Virus record (IMG/VR): IMGVR_UViG_3300030012_000839
Location: 646-23,370 of that record
DNA from: a virus
DNA: 22,725 bases
Reading direction: 5' to 3' (one strand)
The notes under the pieces were generated by a model, which saw only the letters and a program-made list of their open reading frames with translations, was not told where the DNA came from and made no database searches. A program made the position numbers and the translations under genes. Positions 6,488 to 13,205 of this stretch are shown here, piece after piece (the stretch's first letter is position 1; each line of letters begins with the position of its first letter).

Positions 6488-7351
6488 ATGACAGAGAAAC
6501 AAACCACCGATAACATGCTAATGGAGCTTATAAAAGAAGAGTGCTTTATAGACACTAATGAGTTTATGGAATACCCTCCAATAGCGTTAAGTCTTGGTGA
6601 GACGACAATTCAAACTAAAACTGGTCAAAAAACTTTACCTATTCCAATTGGTACGTATGGTAATTTCAGCTTTGTGCAAGCTCCGCCTAAAACTAAAAAA
6701 ACATTTTTTATATCCCTGTTGGCTTCAGTTTATTTAAGTGGTGGCAATAACTTCGGTGGTAAAATGCTTGGTTATAGAGAAAATAAATGTTTAATACACT
6801 TTGACACTGAGCAAGGCCATTGGCATAGTCAGCGGGTTTTTAAAAGAGTACAAGACATGGCTAACATGCAAGACTTTGGTTGTTATCATACTTATGCTTT
6901 AAGAACTATTAACTATAAGCAGCGTATGCAATTTATAGAGTATTGCTTGCAGGAAAATAAAGACAAAAATGGTTTAATAATTATCGATGGAATAGCTGAC
7001 TTGGTATCAGATGTGAACAACTTAGAAGAGTCTAATCTCTGTGTGCAAAAAATAATGGAATGGAGTGCCAAGTTTAAGTGTCACATAGTCACGGTGATAC
7101 ATAGCAATTATGGGAGTGATAAGCCAACCGGACATTTAGGTAGTTTTTTAATGAAAAAGACAGAAACACAAATACAATTAGAAGCAAACACTGTAAATAA
7201 AGAATGGATAACTGTTAGCTGTAAAAACTCTAGAGGTTATGCTTTTGAAACTTTCAGTTTTAGTATAAACGAATTCGGGTTACCATTTGTAGTTGGTGAG
7301 ATCTATGATCCGCTTAAGTACTTTGTGACATCTAAAAATAAATTAACATGA
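6488..7351 (+). CDS. RecA-like (AAA_25/RepA-type) replication ATPase
   Basis: The 287-residue protein has the order expected of RepA/AAA_25 hexameric helicase-like ATPases. There is a P-loop region, FVQAPPKTKKTFFISLLASV (about 62-81), then FDTEQGHWHSQRVFKRVQ (about 104-121), Walker B GLIIIDGIADLV (about 164-175), and a HIVTVIHSNYGSDKPTGHLG block (about 199-218). The P-loop departs from GxxGxGKT: it reads APPKTKKT, keeping the second Lys and Thr but lacking the glycines, a variant I have seen in Bacteroidota relatives. The start at ATG 6488 is chosen because an upstream TTG (6464) would put the start inside the terminator and promoter. Role: DNA unwinding or helicase loading in phage replication. 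Confidence 0.75.
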   Translation: MTEKQTTDNMLMELIKEECFIDTNEFMEYPPIALSLGETTIQTKTGQKTLPIPIGTYGNFSFVQAPPKTKKTFFISLLASVYLSGGNNFGGKMLGYRENKCLIHFDTEQGHWHSQRVFKRVQDMANMQDFGCYHTYALRTINYKQRMQFIEYCLQENKDKNGLIIIDGIADLVSDVNNLEESNLCVQKIMEWSAKFKCHIVTVIHSNYGSDKPTGHLGSFLMKKTETQIQLEANTVNKEWITVSCKNSRGYAFETFSFSINEFGLPFVVGEIYDPLKYFVTSKNKLT

Positions 7352-7355
7352 TAAA

Positions 7356-7847
7356 ATGAAATCTTTAGTAGAAATAGCTTTTTTGAAGCATAAAGATTGG
7401 ATAAACATAGTGAAGTCATTTGGTTGCAATCCTAGCTTAGCTGAGGACGTTGTTCAAGAAATGTATATACAAATACACCTTGACATACATAAGGGTCTAG
7501 ATATATCCTATAACGACGATATCAACCACTATTATTGTTATAAGGTTTTAAGAGGTATTTACTTGAACATACACAAGAAAGAGGCTAAGAAAATTAAAAT
7601 ATATTTAGATCAAACTAAAGAAATAGAGCGAATAGACGAAATTGGTATTGATGAGGTAGAATACGCGCAGAATAAAGATAAAGTGGATAAGATATTAAGT
7701 GAGTTATATTGGTACGATAGAAAAGTTTTTGAGCTTATAGCTAGTGGTAAAAGTGTTGCTAGTTTAAGCAGGGAAACAGGCATTAGCTACATATCACTTT
7801 ACAACACATATAGAACAACTAAAAAATTTATAAAAGATCAGGTATGA
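7356..7847 (+). CDS. sigma-70-like transcription factor
   Basis: The 163-residue protein has a short region-2-like part (PSLAEDVVQEMYIQIHLDI, about 26-44, matching the AEDxxQExF helix). Its C-terminal helix-turn-helix (GKSVASLSRETGISYISLYN, 131-150, then TYRTTKKFIKD) fits sigma region 4. The region between is divergent and short on recognisable -10-binding residues. It may redirect host RNA polymerase to middle or late phage promoters, or be a DNA-binding derivative that no longer acts as a sigma factor. Its stop overlaps the next ATG (ATGA). Confidence 0.65.
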   Translation: MKSLVEIAFLKHKDWINIVKSFGCNPSLAEDVVQEMYIQIHLDIHKGLDISYNDDINHYYCYKVLRGIYLNIHKKEAKKIKIYLDQTKEIERIDEIGIDEVEYAQNKDKVDKILSELYWYDRKVFELIASGKSVASLSRETGISYISLYNTYRTTKKFIKDQV

Positions 7848-7987
7848 AATTAGGAGACTTATTTTTTTATTTAACATATTACACAGGTATACATTGGCTT
7901 GTGAAAAAAATTACTAAATTATTTAATAAAGACTGCGGTTGCGATAAACGTCGTGACGAGTGGAATGATATTGAACTATGGAAATAG
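7844..7987 (+). CDS. small conserved flavophage protein with CGCDKRRDEWN motif
   Basis: The 47-residue product has a hydrophobic/aromatic N-terminal part (LGDLFFYLTYYTGIHWLVKK) and then DCGCDKRRDEWND (30-42). Short proteins with this TGIxxLVKK-DCGCDKR arrangement are common in flavobacterial phages and have no known function. The CxC pair and flanking charges suggest metal binding or a redox pair. It overlaps both neighbours. Confidence 0.6.
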   Translation: MKLGDLFFYLTYYTGIHWLVKKITKLFNKDCGCDKRRDEWNDIELWK

Positions 7988-8175
7988 AAGAGAAAAAAGA
8001 ATGGAAAGAATTTAAAGCCAACGTTAAAAGTAGGTTGACACAAGATCAATATAAGCTATTATGTAGGTTACACGCTAAATATTACAAGCATAATTACCAT
8101 GAGCCTTGTAGTTGCAACCCGAAAAGACTACTGCAATGGATATCAGATATTGATAAAGTATATGAAAAGTGTTAA
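7978..8175 (+). CDS. small Cys-containing hypothetical protein
   Basis: A 65-residue protein; the part HEPCSCNPKRLLQWISDIDK (about 41-60) again carries a CxC pair as in the overlapping upstream gene, followed by an amphipathic helix. Similar short proteins accompany the CGCDKR protein in other flavobacterial phages, so the two may act together. Its stop codon lies inside the 26-bp repeat that begins at 8170. Confidence 0.6.
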   Translation: MEIEEKKEWKEFKANVKSRLTQDQYKLLCRLHAKYYKHNYHEPCSCNPKRLLQWISDIDKVYEKC

Positions 8176-8195
8176 AGTTTTGTTAAAATAGTTAA
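8170..8195. repeat. 26-bp direct repeat, copy 1 (putative regulator site)
   Basis: Bases 8170-8195 are identical to 15600-15625. Within it TGTTAAA occurs twice, 11 bp apart (8170, 8181), then AGTTAA at 8190. The copy starts 55 bases before the -7 box at 8225; the other copy starts 54 bases before its own -7 box. The fixed distance fits a binding site for an activator or repressor acting at both promoters. Confidence 0.7.
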
Positions 8196-8220
8196 GAAAT
8201 AGTTCATAACGTCCAATTAT

Positions 8221-8234
8221 TTGGTACATTAGCC
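8221..8234 (+). promoter_or_regulatory. promoter with extended -7 box TTGGTACATTAGCC
   Basis: This 14-base element differs at one position from 11479-11492 (TTGGTATATTAGCC). The core TACATTAG at 8225-8232 resembles TAnnTTTG with TAG in place of TTG. It is 28 bases upstream of ATG 8260 and would drive the small-gene and DNA-modification operon. The 26-bp repeat lies upstream. Confidence 0.6.
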
Positions 8235-8259
8235 ATATAACTTAAAAACAAAAACAATT

Positions 8260-8382
8260 ATGAACGAAGAAACAAAACAAGAAAAATTTGAGGAGATTAA
8301 ATCATACACAGTTAAAGTCCTTAAAAAATTTAAAATGGATGAAGATTTGTTAGATGACTTAATTAAAATAAATTTAGGTTAA
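8260..8382 (+). CDS. 40-residue hypothetical protein
   Basis: First ORF after the promoter at 8225, preceded by an A-rich leader typical of Bacteroidota starts. The product (MNEETKQEKFEEIKSYTVKV and on) is highly charged and helical with no motif. The stop overlaps the next ATG (TAATG). The promoter and tight coupling are the evidence that it is expressed. Confidence 0.5.
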   Translation: MNEETKQEKFEEIKSYTVKVLKKFKMDEDLLDDLIKINLG

Positions 8383-8495
8383 TGGAAACACTTACAGAAA
8401 CAGAAAAAGCTTGGATAACTATGATGGTACAAGCTTACGGAATGAACGAGCAAACTGCACTATCTTATATTCAAAACGTAAACACAAACAAATGA
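8382..8495 (+). CDS. 37-residue hypothetical protein
   Basis: ATG at 8382 overlaps the previous stop, and TGA at 8493-8495 overlaps the next ATG at 8492. The product (METLTETEKAWITMMVQAYG, then MNEQTALSYIQNV) looks like a two-helix peptide, possibly UBA-like in pattern, but it is too short to assign. Coupling on both sides is the main support. Confidence 0.5.
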   Translation: METLTETEKAWITMMVQAYGMNEQTALSYIQNVNTNK

Positions 8496-8647
8496 GAACA
8501 CAACTAACAGACTTACGCAAAGAACTTAGAGATATAGAAAGTACGTTAAGTGCTAATATGCTTGTAAGACGATTGCCTAAAGAAACAGAAACTAAACTAC
8601 TTAACAGAGCTCAATATATAAGAGACGTAATATTTAATATACAATAA
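8492..8647 (+). CDS. 51-residue helical protein
   Basis: From ATG at 8492 (ATGA overlap with the previous gene) the product (MRTQLTDLRKELRDIESTLS and on) is charged and helical, with heptads suggesting a coiled coil. A start at 8411 would run through the preceding gene and is not favoured. Function unknown. Confidence 0.55.
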   Translation: MRTQLTDLRKELRDIESTLSANMLVRRLPKETETKLLNRAQYIRDVIFNIQ

Positions 8648-8648
8648 A

Positions 8649-8837
8649 ATGAAAAAGACAAAAACCGGTTTACATATAGAAACACGTAAAAACAGAATAG
8701 AAGTTCATACTCAAAAAGAACTTGAAGCTATAGAGTTAAAAAGAGAAAGGCAGCGAGAAAGAATACTACAGGGAGTGGTGATATTCATGTTAGCACTATG
8801 CTTAGCTTTTGGTTACTTAATAGGATCTTCTAATTAG
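8649..8837 (+). CDS. single-pass membrane protein
   Basis: The 62-residue product has a basic N-terminal region of about 40 residues (KRERQRERI at 31-39) and one C-terminal membrane segment (about 40-59, LQGVVIFMLALCLAFGYLIG), suggesting a tail-anchored inner-membrane protein with its bulk in the cytoplasm. In an early operon it could act on host membrane processes or superinfection, but nothing in the sequence shows this. Confidence 0.6.
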   Translation: MKKTKTGLHIETRKNRIEVHTQKELEAIELKRERQRERILQGVVIFMLALCLAFGYLIGSSN

Positions 8838-8838
8838 A

Positions 8839-9093
8839 ATGGAGTTAATGCAAAAACAATCCTACAATCTTTGGTACTCTTTTTTAATAGACAAGTTGTT
8901 AGAGTGGCAACAACAAAAGCCAGACAATAAAGATCTTAACAATTGCGTTAAAGCTATAACTGAAGTAGGTATATTTAACAACTACCTACAAACTGAGCTC
9001 GATGTGATTACAAAAAGAGAAAGCATTGTTAGAAACGAAAAAAACAAAGAAATATTGAAACTTAAACGAGAACTAAAACAATACAATATATGA
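8839..9093 (+). CDS. hypothetical coiled-coil protein
   Basis: An 84-residue protein whose C-terminal third (ITKRESIVRNEKNKEILKLK, about 57-76) is strongly helical and charged. The N-terminal half (LWYSFLIDKLLEWQQQKPDN) is more hydrophobic. It starts one base after the previous stop and overlaps the next ATG by 4 bases. Family not recognised. Confidence 0.6.
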   Translation: MELMQKQSYNLWYSFLIDKLLEWQQQKPDNKDLNNCVKAITEVGIFNNYLQTELDVITKRESIVRNEKNKEILKLKRELKQYNI

Positions 9094-9287
9094 CAATTAA
9101 ATACCACAACGTGCCAATAGAAGTTACATACAAACATTACATTGGAGAACCAGAAACACATGACTACCCAGGATCCCCAGACGAAGTCGAACTATTGTCG
9201 GCTGAAGTAAATGACATTGATATAACTGAAATTTTAGTAGAAGAGCAGATTGAAGACATAGAAGACTTAATATTGAAAGAGATATGA
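9090..9287 (+). CDS. small acidic flavophage protein
   Basis: The 65-residue acidic protein begins with TIKYHNVPIEVTYKHYIGEP and contains a Tyr-Pro-Gly stretch (HDYPGSPDEVELLSAEVNDI) followed by a Glu/Ile-rich C-terminus. I know similar short proteins (Ixxxxxx-YPGxPEEVEI) from flavobacterial phages and Bacteroidota prophages, with no established role. ATGA overlap with the next gene. Confidence 0.6.
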   Translation: MTIKYHNVPIEVTYKHYIGEPETHDYPGSPDEVELLSAEVNDIDITEILVEEQIEDIEDLILKEI

Positions 9288-9415
9288 AAAATAAAAAATA
9301 TACAACTATGCAACGCATACTAAGACTCGAGAACATAGTAGCACAAATGTATTTAAAAATTGAGTCACTAAAAATAATACTAGACAGTTACCAAGCTAAA
9401 GACGAAGAAGAATGA
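9284..9415 (+). CDS. 43-residue coiled-coil peptide
   Basis: ATG 9284 overlaps the previous stop and TGA 9413-9415 overlaps the following ATG at 9412. The product (MQRILRLENIVAQMYLKIES from residue 9, then an acidic end DEEE) forms heptads typical of a short coiled coil. It resembles in size and pattern the peptide at 5582. Function unknown. Confidence 0.5.
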   Translation: MKNKKYTTMQRILRLENIVAQMYLKIESLKIILDSYQAKDEEE

Positions 9416-9672
9416 ACATACTAAAAACAGCAGACCAAATAATCAACGAAAGATCACAAGAGAAAGAAAGACTGTACGGCCCTTTTTCAGAAGGTATGGA
9501 AAGAGCAGCTATGATAGCTTCGGGTTCGACAGGCAAACAACTTACAGCGCAAGATATGTTTATGTGTCTTGTTGCTTTAAAGCTTTCTAGACAATCGTAT
9601 AATCACAAAGAAGACAATTTATTAGACGCAGTTGCTTATTTAGCAGCATTAAACAATTACAATGAGAAATAA
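9412..9672 (+). CDS. DUF6378-like protein
   Basis: The 86-residue protein matches a family I know as DUF6378: NERSQEKERLYGPFSEGMER (about 12-31), then a helical part, ending QSYNHKEDNLLDAVAYLAAL (about 61-80). The family is widespread in phages and often found among nucleotide-metabolism genes; its function is not established. Here it precedes the DNA-modification genes and overlaps the glucosyltransferase gene by 11 bases. Confidence 0.7.
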   Translation: MNILKTADQIINERSQEKERLYGPFSEGMERAAMIASGSTGKQLTAQDMFMCLVALKLSRQSYNHKEDNLLDAVAYLAALNNYNEK

Positions 9673-10687
9673 AACAGCAATCACTTGTGTATTTTCTAAC
9701 CCGCAACACGCTAAGACTACGCCGCGTGGACTAGAATTAATATACTTAAAACAATTATTAGAAGAGAAAAATAGAGAAGTATTCATATTTGGTAATAAAT
9801 GTAGAACAAATAAAGACTTAGATTTTTTCATTGACATAACAGAGATAAAAAACCACAACATAGATTCTTTAATATTACAGTTAGCTCCAGCTAATTTTTT
9901 TGGTGGTAAATATTCCGACTACTCAGTTGAGTGCGTGAAGAACGTAGCTGACTTATGGAGAAGTGACAAAGTAAAGTTTAATATATTACCAACTGATCCA
10001 CGTATAAAGCCTCTCAATCCAGCCAGGATATTTCACGAAAGATTTAATATATGCGAAGAGTATATTGAAACTTGGGATGAAATAATACGAGACAGTGTTT
10101 ACTTGTTTCCTGGTAAAGATCTTAATAAGTTTTTTGATATGGACATTAAGTTTAATACATATAAGCTAAATTGGTTTGCTTATATATTTAAAAAAGGTGT
10201 TAGCACTTATGAGTACTCAAAAGATAAAGACTATGACGTTATTTATTACGGTGACAAACGGGGTAGCTATAGAAATAATAAGATAAAAAAGCTTATGCCT
10301 TTTTCCACTAAGAACCTTTTACTTGGCTACAAAGAGCCTAAAATAACTTATGCTGACTATAAAACGAAAGTAAAACATTCAGATCTATTTAGCGTGTTGA
10401 ATAAATGTAAAGTTAGTTTAGTTATAGGAGATAAAGAACACGAAGACAATGTAGCTACGTTTAGATTCTTTGAAGCGCTAGCGTCTTCAGCAATAGCAGC
10501 TATAGATATTGATTATGATCCTAACAAAGAGTTGATAAAAAATAATACATTGAGAAATATATTGTATGTTAGCACTAAAAATCAAGTAGCTAATTTAGCT
10601 AAACTTTACACTGAGAACCCTACGCTCGCTAATGAGATCGTTAGTTTGCAAAAGCTAGAATTAAAAAGAATATTTAATGAAATATAA
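9662..10687 (+). CDS. T4-type DNA beta-glucosyltransferase homologue
   Basis: The 341-residue protein aligns by eye over its length with T4 beta-glucosyltransferase (351 residues), a GT-B enzyme that moves glucose from UDP-glucose to 5-hydroxymethylcytosine in DNA. Shared elements include ANFFGGK (T4 INFFGGK), PTDPR (T4 FTDIR), DVIYYGDKRGSYR (T4 DVIYGGSFRSGQR) and VSLVIGDKEHEDNVATFRFF, followed by EALASSAIAAID (T4 ALIIGDKNYNDNFITLRVWE, then TMASDAVMLID). The T4 catalytic D100 corresponds to D112. UDP-binding residues E22, R191, R195, R269 and E272 correspond to E25, R200, R204, R268 and E271. The next enzyme gene is a dCMP hydroxymethylase-like protein, which supports this function. The exact sugar, linkage and base are inferred. 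Confidence 0.85.
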   Translation: MRNKTAITCVFSNPQHAKTTPRGLELIYLKQLLEEKNREVFIFGNKCRTNKDLDFFIDITEIKNHNIDSLILQLAPANFFGGKYSDYSVECVKNVADLWRSDKVKFNILPTDPRIKPLNPARIFHERFNICEEYIETWDEIIRDSVYLFPGKDLNKFFDMDIKFNTYKLNWFAYIFKKGVSTYEYSKDKDYDVIYYGDKRGSYRNNKIKKLMPFSTKNLLLGYKEPKITYADYKTKVKHSDLFSVLNKCKVSLVIGDKEHEDNVATFRFFEALASSAIAAIDIDYDPNKELIKNNTLRNILYVSTKNQVANLAKLYTENPTLANEIVSLQKLELKRIFNEI

Positions 10688-10835
10688 AGTAAGATTTGCT
10701 GGTTCTACTCTAGAACTAGACTATGTAAAAAAAGATAAGTTAAACGACGGTACAAGTGTATATCTATTTAAAGATGATGTGCACACGTATCCAATAAGGA
10801 AAAAAGACATATTATGTGGCAATTTCAAACCGTAA
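10677..10835 (+). CDS. 52-residue hypothetical protein between the two modification genes
   Basis: ATG at 10677 lies inside the end of the glucosyltransferase gene, and TAA at 10833-10835 lies inside the hydroxymethylase gene. The product (MKYKVRFAGSTLELDYVKKD and on) has a beta-rich pattern with no known motif. It spans the gap between the two genes, so it is plausibly translated; its role is unknown. Confidence 0.45.
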   Translation: MKYKVRFAGSTLELDYVKKDKLNDGTSVYLFKDDVHTYPIRKKDILCGNFKP

Positions 10836-11455
10836 CAGAAGCATTCGAATATTACTATAGAAAGTTAGACTCTCAACCAAATAGTAATGGCACTAAAACA
10901 ATGTACAACCAAATGTTTACTATATTAGATACTAAGCAGAAAGTTGTTAAAACACTGGAGCGTAACTTTAAAATAGATTATGCTGAAAAAGAATGGGAAT
11001 GGTATCTGTCTAAAAACAGAGATGCTACCGAGATAGCTAAAGTCGCTAAGATCTGGTATAACCACATGGATGAGCGTGGATATGTTAACTCTAACTATGG
11101 TTGGCAATGGAGTAGGAACAATCAACTAGAGTACGCAATCAAAGAACTACAGCGTGACAAATATTCCAGGCGTGCTGTTATTAGTATCTATGACGGTAAA
11201 GAACATGCTGGCTATTCTAAAGATACTCCTTGCACATTGTCAATTCAGTTTTATTATACACCGGAGTCGGATAAACTACACATGACTGTTTTGATGAGAA
11301 GTAACGACTTGTGGTTTGGCTTTTGCAACGATGCTTATTGTTTCTTAAAACTACACGAATTAGTTGCTAATAGTCTCAATAGTGATCAAGGTTTTTATAC
11401 GCACTACGCTCACAACTTACACATATACGAACGTCACTATAATAAAAACATATAA
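10814..11455 (+). CDS. dCMP hydroxymethylase-like enzyme (thymidylate synthase family)
   Basis: The 213-residue protein belongs to the thymidylate synthase/deoxynucleotide hydroxymethylase family and resembles T4 gp42. Elements in order: GTKTMYNQMFTILDT (26-40), EWEWYLSK (60-67), VNSNYGWQW (91-99), SRRAVISIY (118-126), PCTLSIQFYY (139-148), MRSNDLWFGFCND (161-173) and LHIYERH (202-208). C140 is the expected catalytic Cys, followed by Thr as in T4 gp42 (CT), not His as in thymidylate synthase. D173 falls where T4 has D179, which favours dCMP over dUMP. It would make 5-hydroxymethyl-dCMP for incorporation and later glucosylation. The protein is about 30 residues shorter than gp42 at the C-terminus. 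Confidence 0.85.
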   Translation: MWQFQTVTEAFEYYYRKLDSQPNSNGTKTMYNQMFTILDTKQKVVKTLERNFKIDYAEKEWEWYLSKNRDATEIAKVAKIWYNHMDERGYVNSNYGWQWSRNNQLEYAIKELQRDKYSRRAVISIYDGKEHAGYSKDTPCTLSIQFYYTPESDKLHMTVLMRSNDLWFGFCNDAYCFLKLHELVANSLNSDQGFYTHYAHNLHIYERHYNKNI

Positions 11456-11478
11456 ATATTTTTTTTATTAACAAGTTA

Positions 11479-11492
11479 TTGGTATATTAGCC
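11479..11492 (+). promoter_or_regulatory. promoter with extended -7 box TTGGTATATTAGCC
   Basis: Differs at one base from the element at 8221-8234. The core TATATTAG at 11483-11490 is 23 bases before ATG 11514. It begins a new transcription unit for 11514-14072 after a 58-base gap, which itself has no clear terminator hairpin. Confidence 0.6.
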
Positions 11493-11513
11493 TAAACAAT
11501 AAAACATAATACA

Positions 11514-11756
11514 ATGAATTTATATTACGGAGTAAAATACGAAAACTTAGGGTACCACGTAGACTATCACGTTGGTAACAAGTATTACGGATCTATTAAA
11601 ATAGAAAAACCAGATAGAGATGTTATAGGTTATTGCGGTAAACAAGAGCATATTGCTGATGAAACTATTATTTTCAAAAATAAAAAGATCACCAAAGGCA
11701 TGAAATACCACACTTACTTATACCCTTTATGTGGTAAGTCTAACATCAAAATTTAA
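11514..11756 (+). CDS. hypothetical Tyr/His-rich protein
   Basis: An 80-residue protein unusually rich in Tyr, His and Lys (NLGYHVDYHVGNKYYGSI), with two Cys (C41, C73). It is the first gene after the promoter at 11483 and its stop overlaps the next ATG (TAATG). No membrane segment or family is recognisable. Confidence 0.6.
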   Translation: MNLYYGVKYENLGYHVDYHVGNKYYGSIKIEKPDRDVIGYCGKQEHIADETIIFKNKKITKGMKYHTYLYPLCGKSNIKI

Positions 11757-12505
11757 TGTATTACATATATCATATAGAAGGTGTAAAAGTAGGATGCACC
11801 AAAAACCCTGCTAAAAGAATTATAGTCCAACAAGGTTATACTGATTTTGAAATATTAGCTAAGACTAAATGTATTGACGAAGCTTCTAAATTAGAATTTG
11901 AATGGCAAAACAAGTTTGGATATAAAAACGACGTAAGAACATACAAACAAACAATAAACAATTTTATGCTACACATTACTAAAACAACAGTTACTTTCAA
12001 AAAAACATTTAATAAAAGCTTCGATAATTATACTTGGCCATCTAATATAGAATTAGACAAAGATTACAATATAGAAGTGAATGACGAAGTAAAAGACTTT
12101 ATATTGAAAAATAATTTTAAGTCAGCACACAACAATGAGAGATACATATACTCACAATCCTTAAAAAACTTTTGGGATGTTGCTAATAAACCAAAAGTGA
12201 ATTTAGAAATATTTGACAACATAAGATGTTGGGCTAACGAAAGAGGCTTGTATGACAAAGGCAATCCACACACACAATATGTTAAGTTAATGGAGGAAGC
12301 AGGTGAATTAGCTAAGGCACTACTAGAACAAGATACAAACGAAATAGAAGATGCTATTGGAGATATGGTTGTTGTACTAACTAACTTAGCTCATTTACAG
12401 GCTATGAGTATCGAAGAGTGTATACATTCAGCCTATAACGTTATATCCAAAAGAACAGGCAAAATGATTAATGGAACATTTGTAAAAGATGATACTACTA
12501 ATTGA
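11756..12505 (+). CDS. GIY-YIG-like/MazG-like fusion protein
   Basis: The 249-residue protein appears to join two domains. Residues 1-60 resemble a GIY-YIG nuclease core: YYIYHI, then KVGCT, NPAKRI with R21 as the candidate catalytic Arg, and E47/E49 in KLEFEW as candidate metal ligands. Residues about 150-240 match the all-alpha MazG/dCTPase-type nucleotide pyrophosphohydrolases: VKLMEEAGELAKALL (176-190) gives E180, E181, E184; EIEDAIGDMVVVLTNL (196-211) gives D199 and D203. The hydrolase could remove dCTP to favour hydroxymethyl-dCTP, and the nuclease-like part could act on DNA. The middle (60-150) is not recognised. The MazG-like call is stronger than the GIY-YIG call. Confidence 0.68.
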   Translation: MYYIYHIEGVKVGCTKNPAKRIIVQQGYTDFEILAKTKCIDEASKLEFEWQNKFGYKNDVRTYKQTINNFMLHITKTTVTFKKTFNKSFDNYTWPSNIELDKDYNIEVNDEVKDFILKNNFKSAHNNERYIYSQSLKNFWDVANKPKVNLEIFDNIRCWANERGLYDKGNPHTQYVKLMEEAGELAKALLEQDTNEIEDAIGDMVVVLTNLAHLQAMSIEECIHSAYNVISKRTGKMINGTFVKDDTTN

Positions 12506-13205
12506 TGCTGATAGTTTAGTTTACGCTTCTTGTTTGATATCTAAAAGAGAAGGTAGCAATGATAAGTTTTATAGAAACATAGAAGATAGCATAGCGAAGT
12601 TTGATCAGCAATACATGAAAATAGTTAATGACTTAGAGGAACGTTATGACATCGAAAAGATATACACGTTTAATAACTCTAAGGGTAATTTTAGGAAGCT
12701 ATTAACTAAAACATATAAAGCAAATAGAAACGATACGGTGCTTCCACCTCTGTTGACTGAGATGCATGAGTTTGTTAGGAAAGAATATAATGGTTTGTAT
12801 GCTTATGGTATAGAAACAGATGACTTAGTCGCGAAGTATTGGCATGATATATCAAGTGAAGTAGGCAGGGACAAAGTAATGATAGTATCTATAGATAAAG
12901 ACTATAAGCAATTTCCCTGTTTAATCTACAACTATCACTATAAACATAGAGTTGTGTATGATATTAATGAGCAAGATGCTATGTATAATTTTTATGAGCA
13001 AATGATAATAGGAGACGGAGCTGACAATGTTAACTACTTCAAAGGTAAAGGTAGAGCTTACGCTAAAAAACTTTATAAATCATGTAACACGAAGTTTTGT
13101 TACGTTAAAAACTTGTACAACTTATTTAAAGAAAAATATAGAGGAAAAGCAAAGCAAAAATATATTGAATGCTATAACCTATTAAAACTAAGAACAAAAA
13201 TATGA
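12489..13205 (+). CDS. 5'-3' exonuclease / flap endonuclease (FEN/PIN-like)
   Basis: The 238-residue protein has the acidic-cluster layout of phage 5'-3' exonucleases: D6 and D8 (LLIDADSLVY), the YKANR arginine/lysine region (76-80), ETDDLVA (109-115; E109, D111, D112), SIDKDYKQFP (134-143; D136, D138) and GDGADNVNYFKGKGRAYAKK (175-194; D176, D179 plus a helix-hairpin-helix-like turn). It would remove RNA primers or degrade 5' ends in replication and recombination. Size is close to the roughly 250-residue phage exonucleases. It overlaps the upstream gene by 17 bases and the downstream gene by 4. Confidence 0.82.
   Translation: MILLIDADSLVYASCLISKREGSNDKFYRNIEDSIAKFDQQYMKIVNDLEERYDIEKIYTFNNSKGNFRKLLTKTYKANRNDTVLPPLLTEMHEFVRKEYNGLYAYGIETDDLVAKYWHDISSEVGRDKVMIVSIDKDYKQFPCLIYNYHYKHRVVYDINEQDAMYNFYEQMIIGDGADNVNYFKGKGRAYAKKLYKSCNTKFCYVKNLYNLFKEKYRGKAKQKYIECYNLLKLRTKI

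Noticed and set aside
6464-6490. TTG start at 6464 for the RecA-like ATPase
   Set aside because: It would start within the terminator T-run and overlap the -7 box; ATG at 6488 is a normal start.
10814-11455. Calling this gene an ordinary thymidylate synthase
   Set aside because: The catalytic Cys is followed by Thr not His, and the nucleotide-selecting position is Asp (D173) not Asn, both as in dCMP hydroxymethylase.
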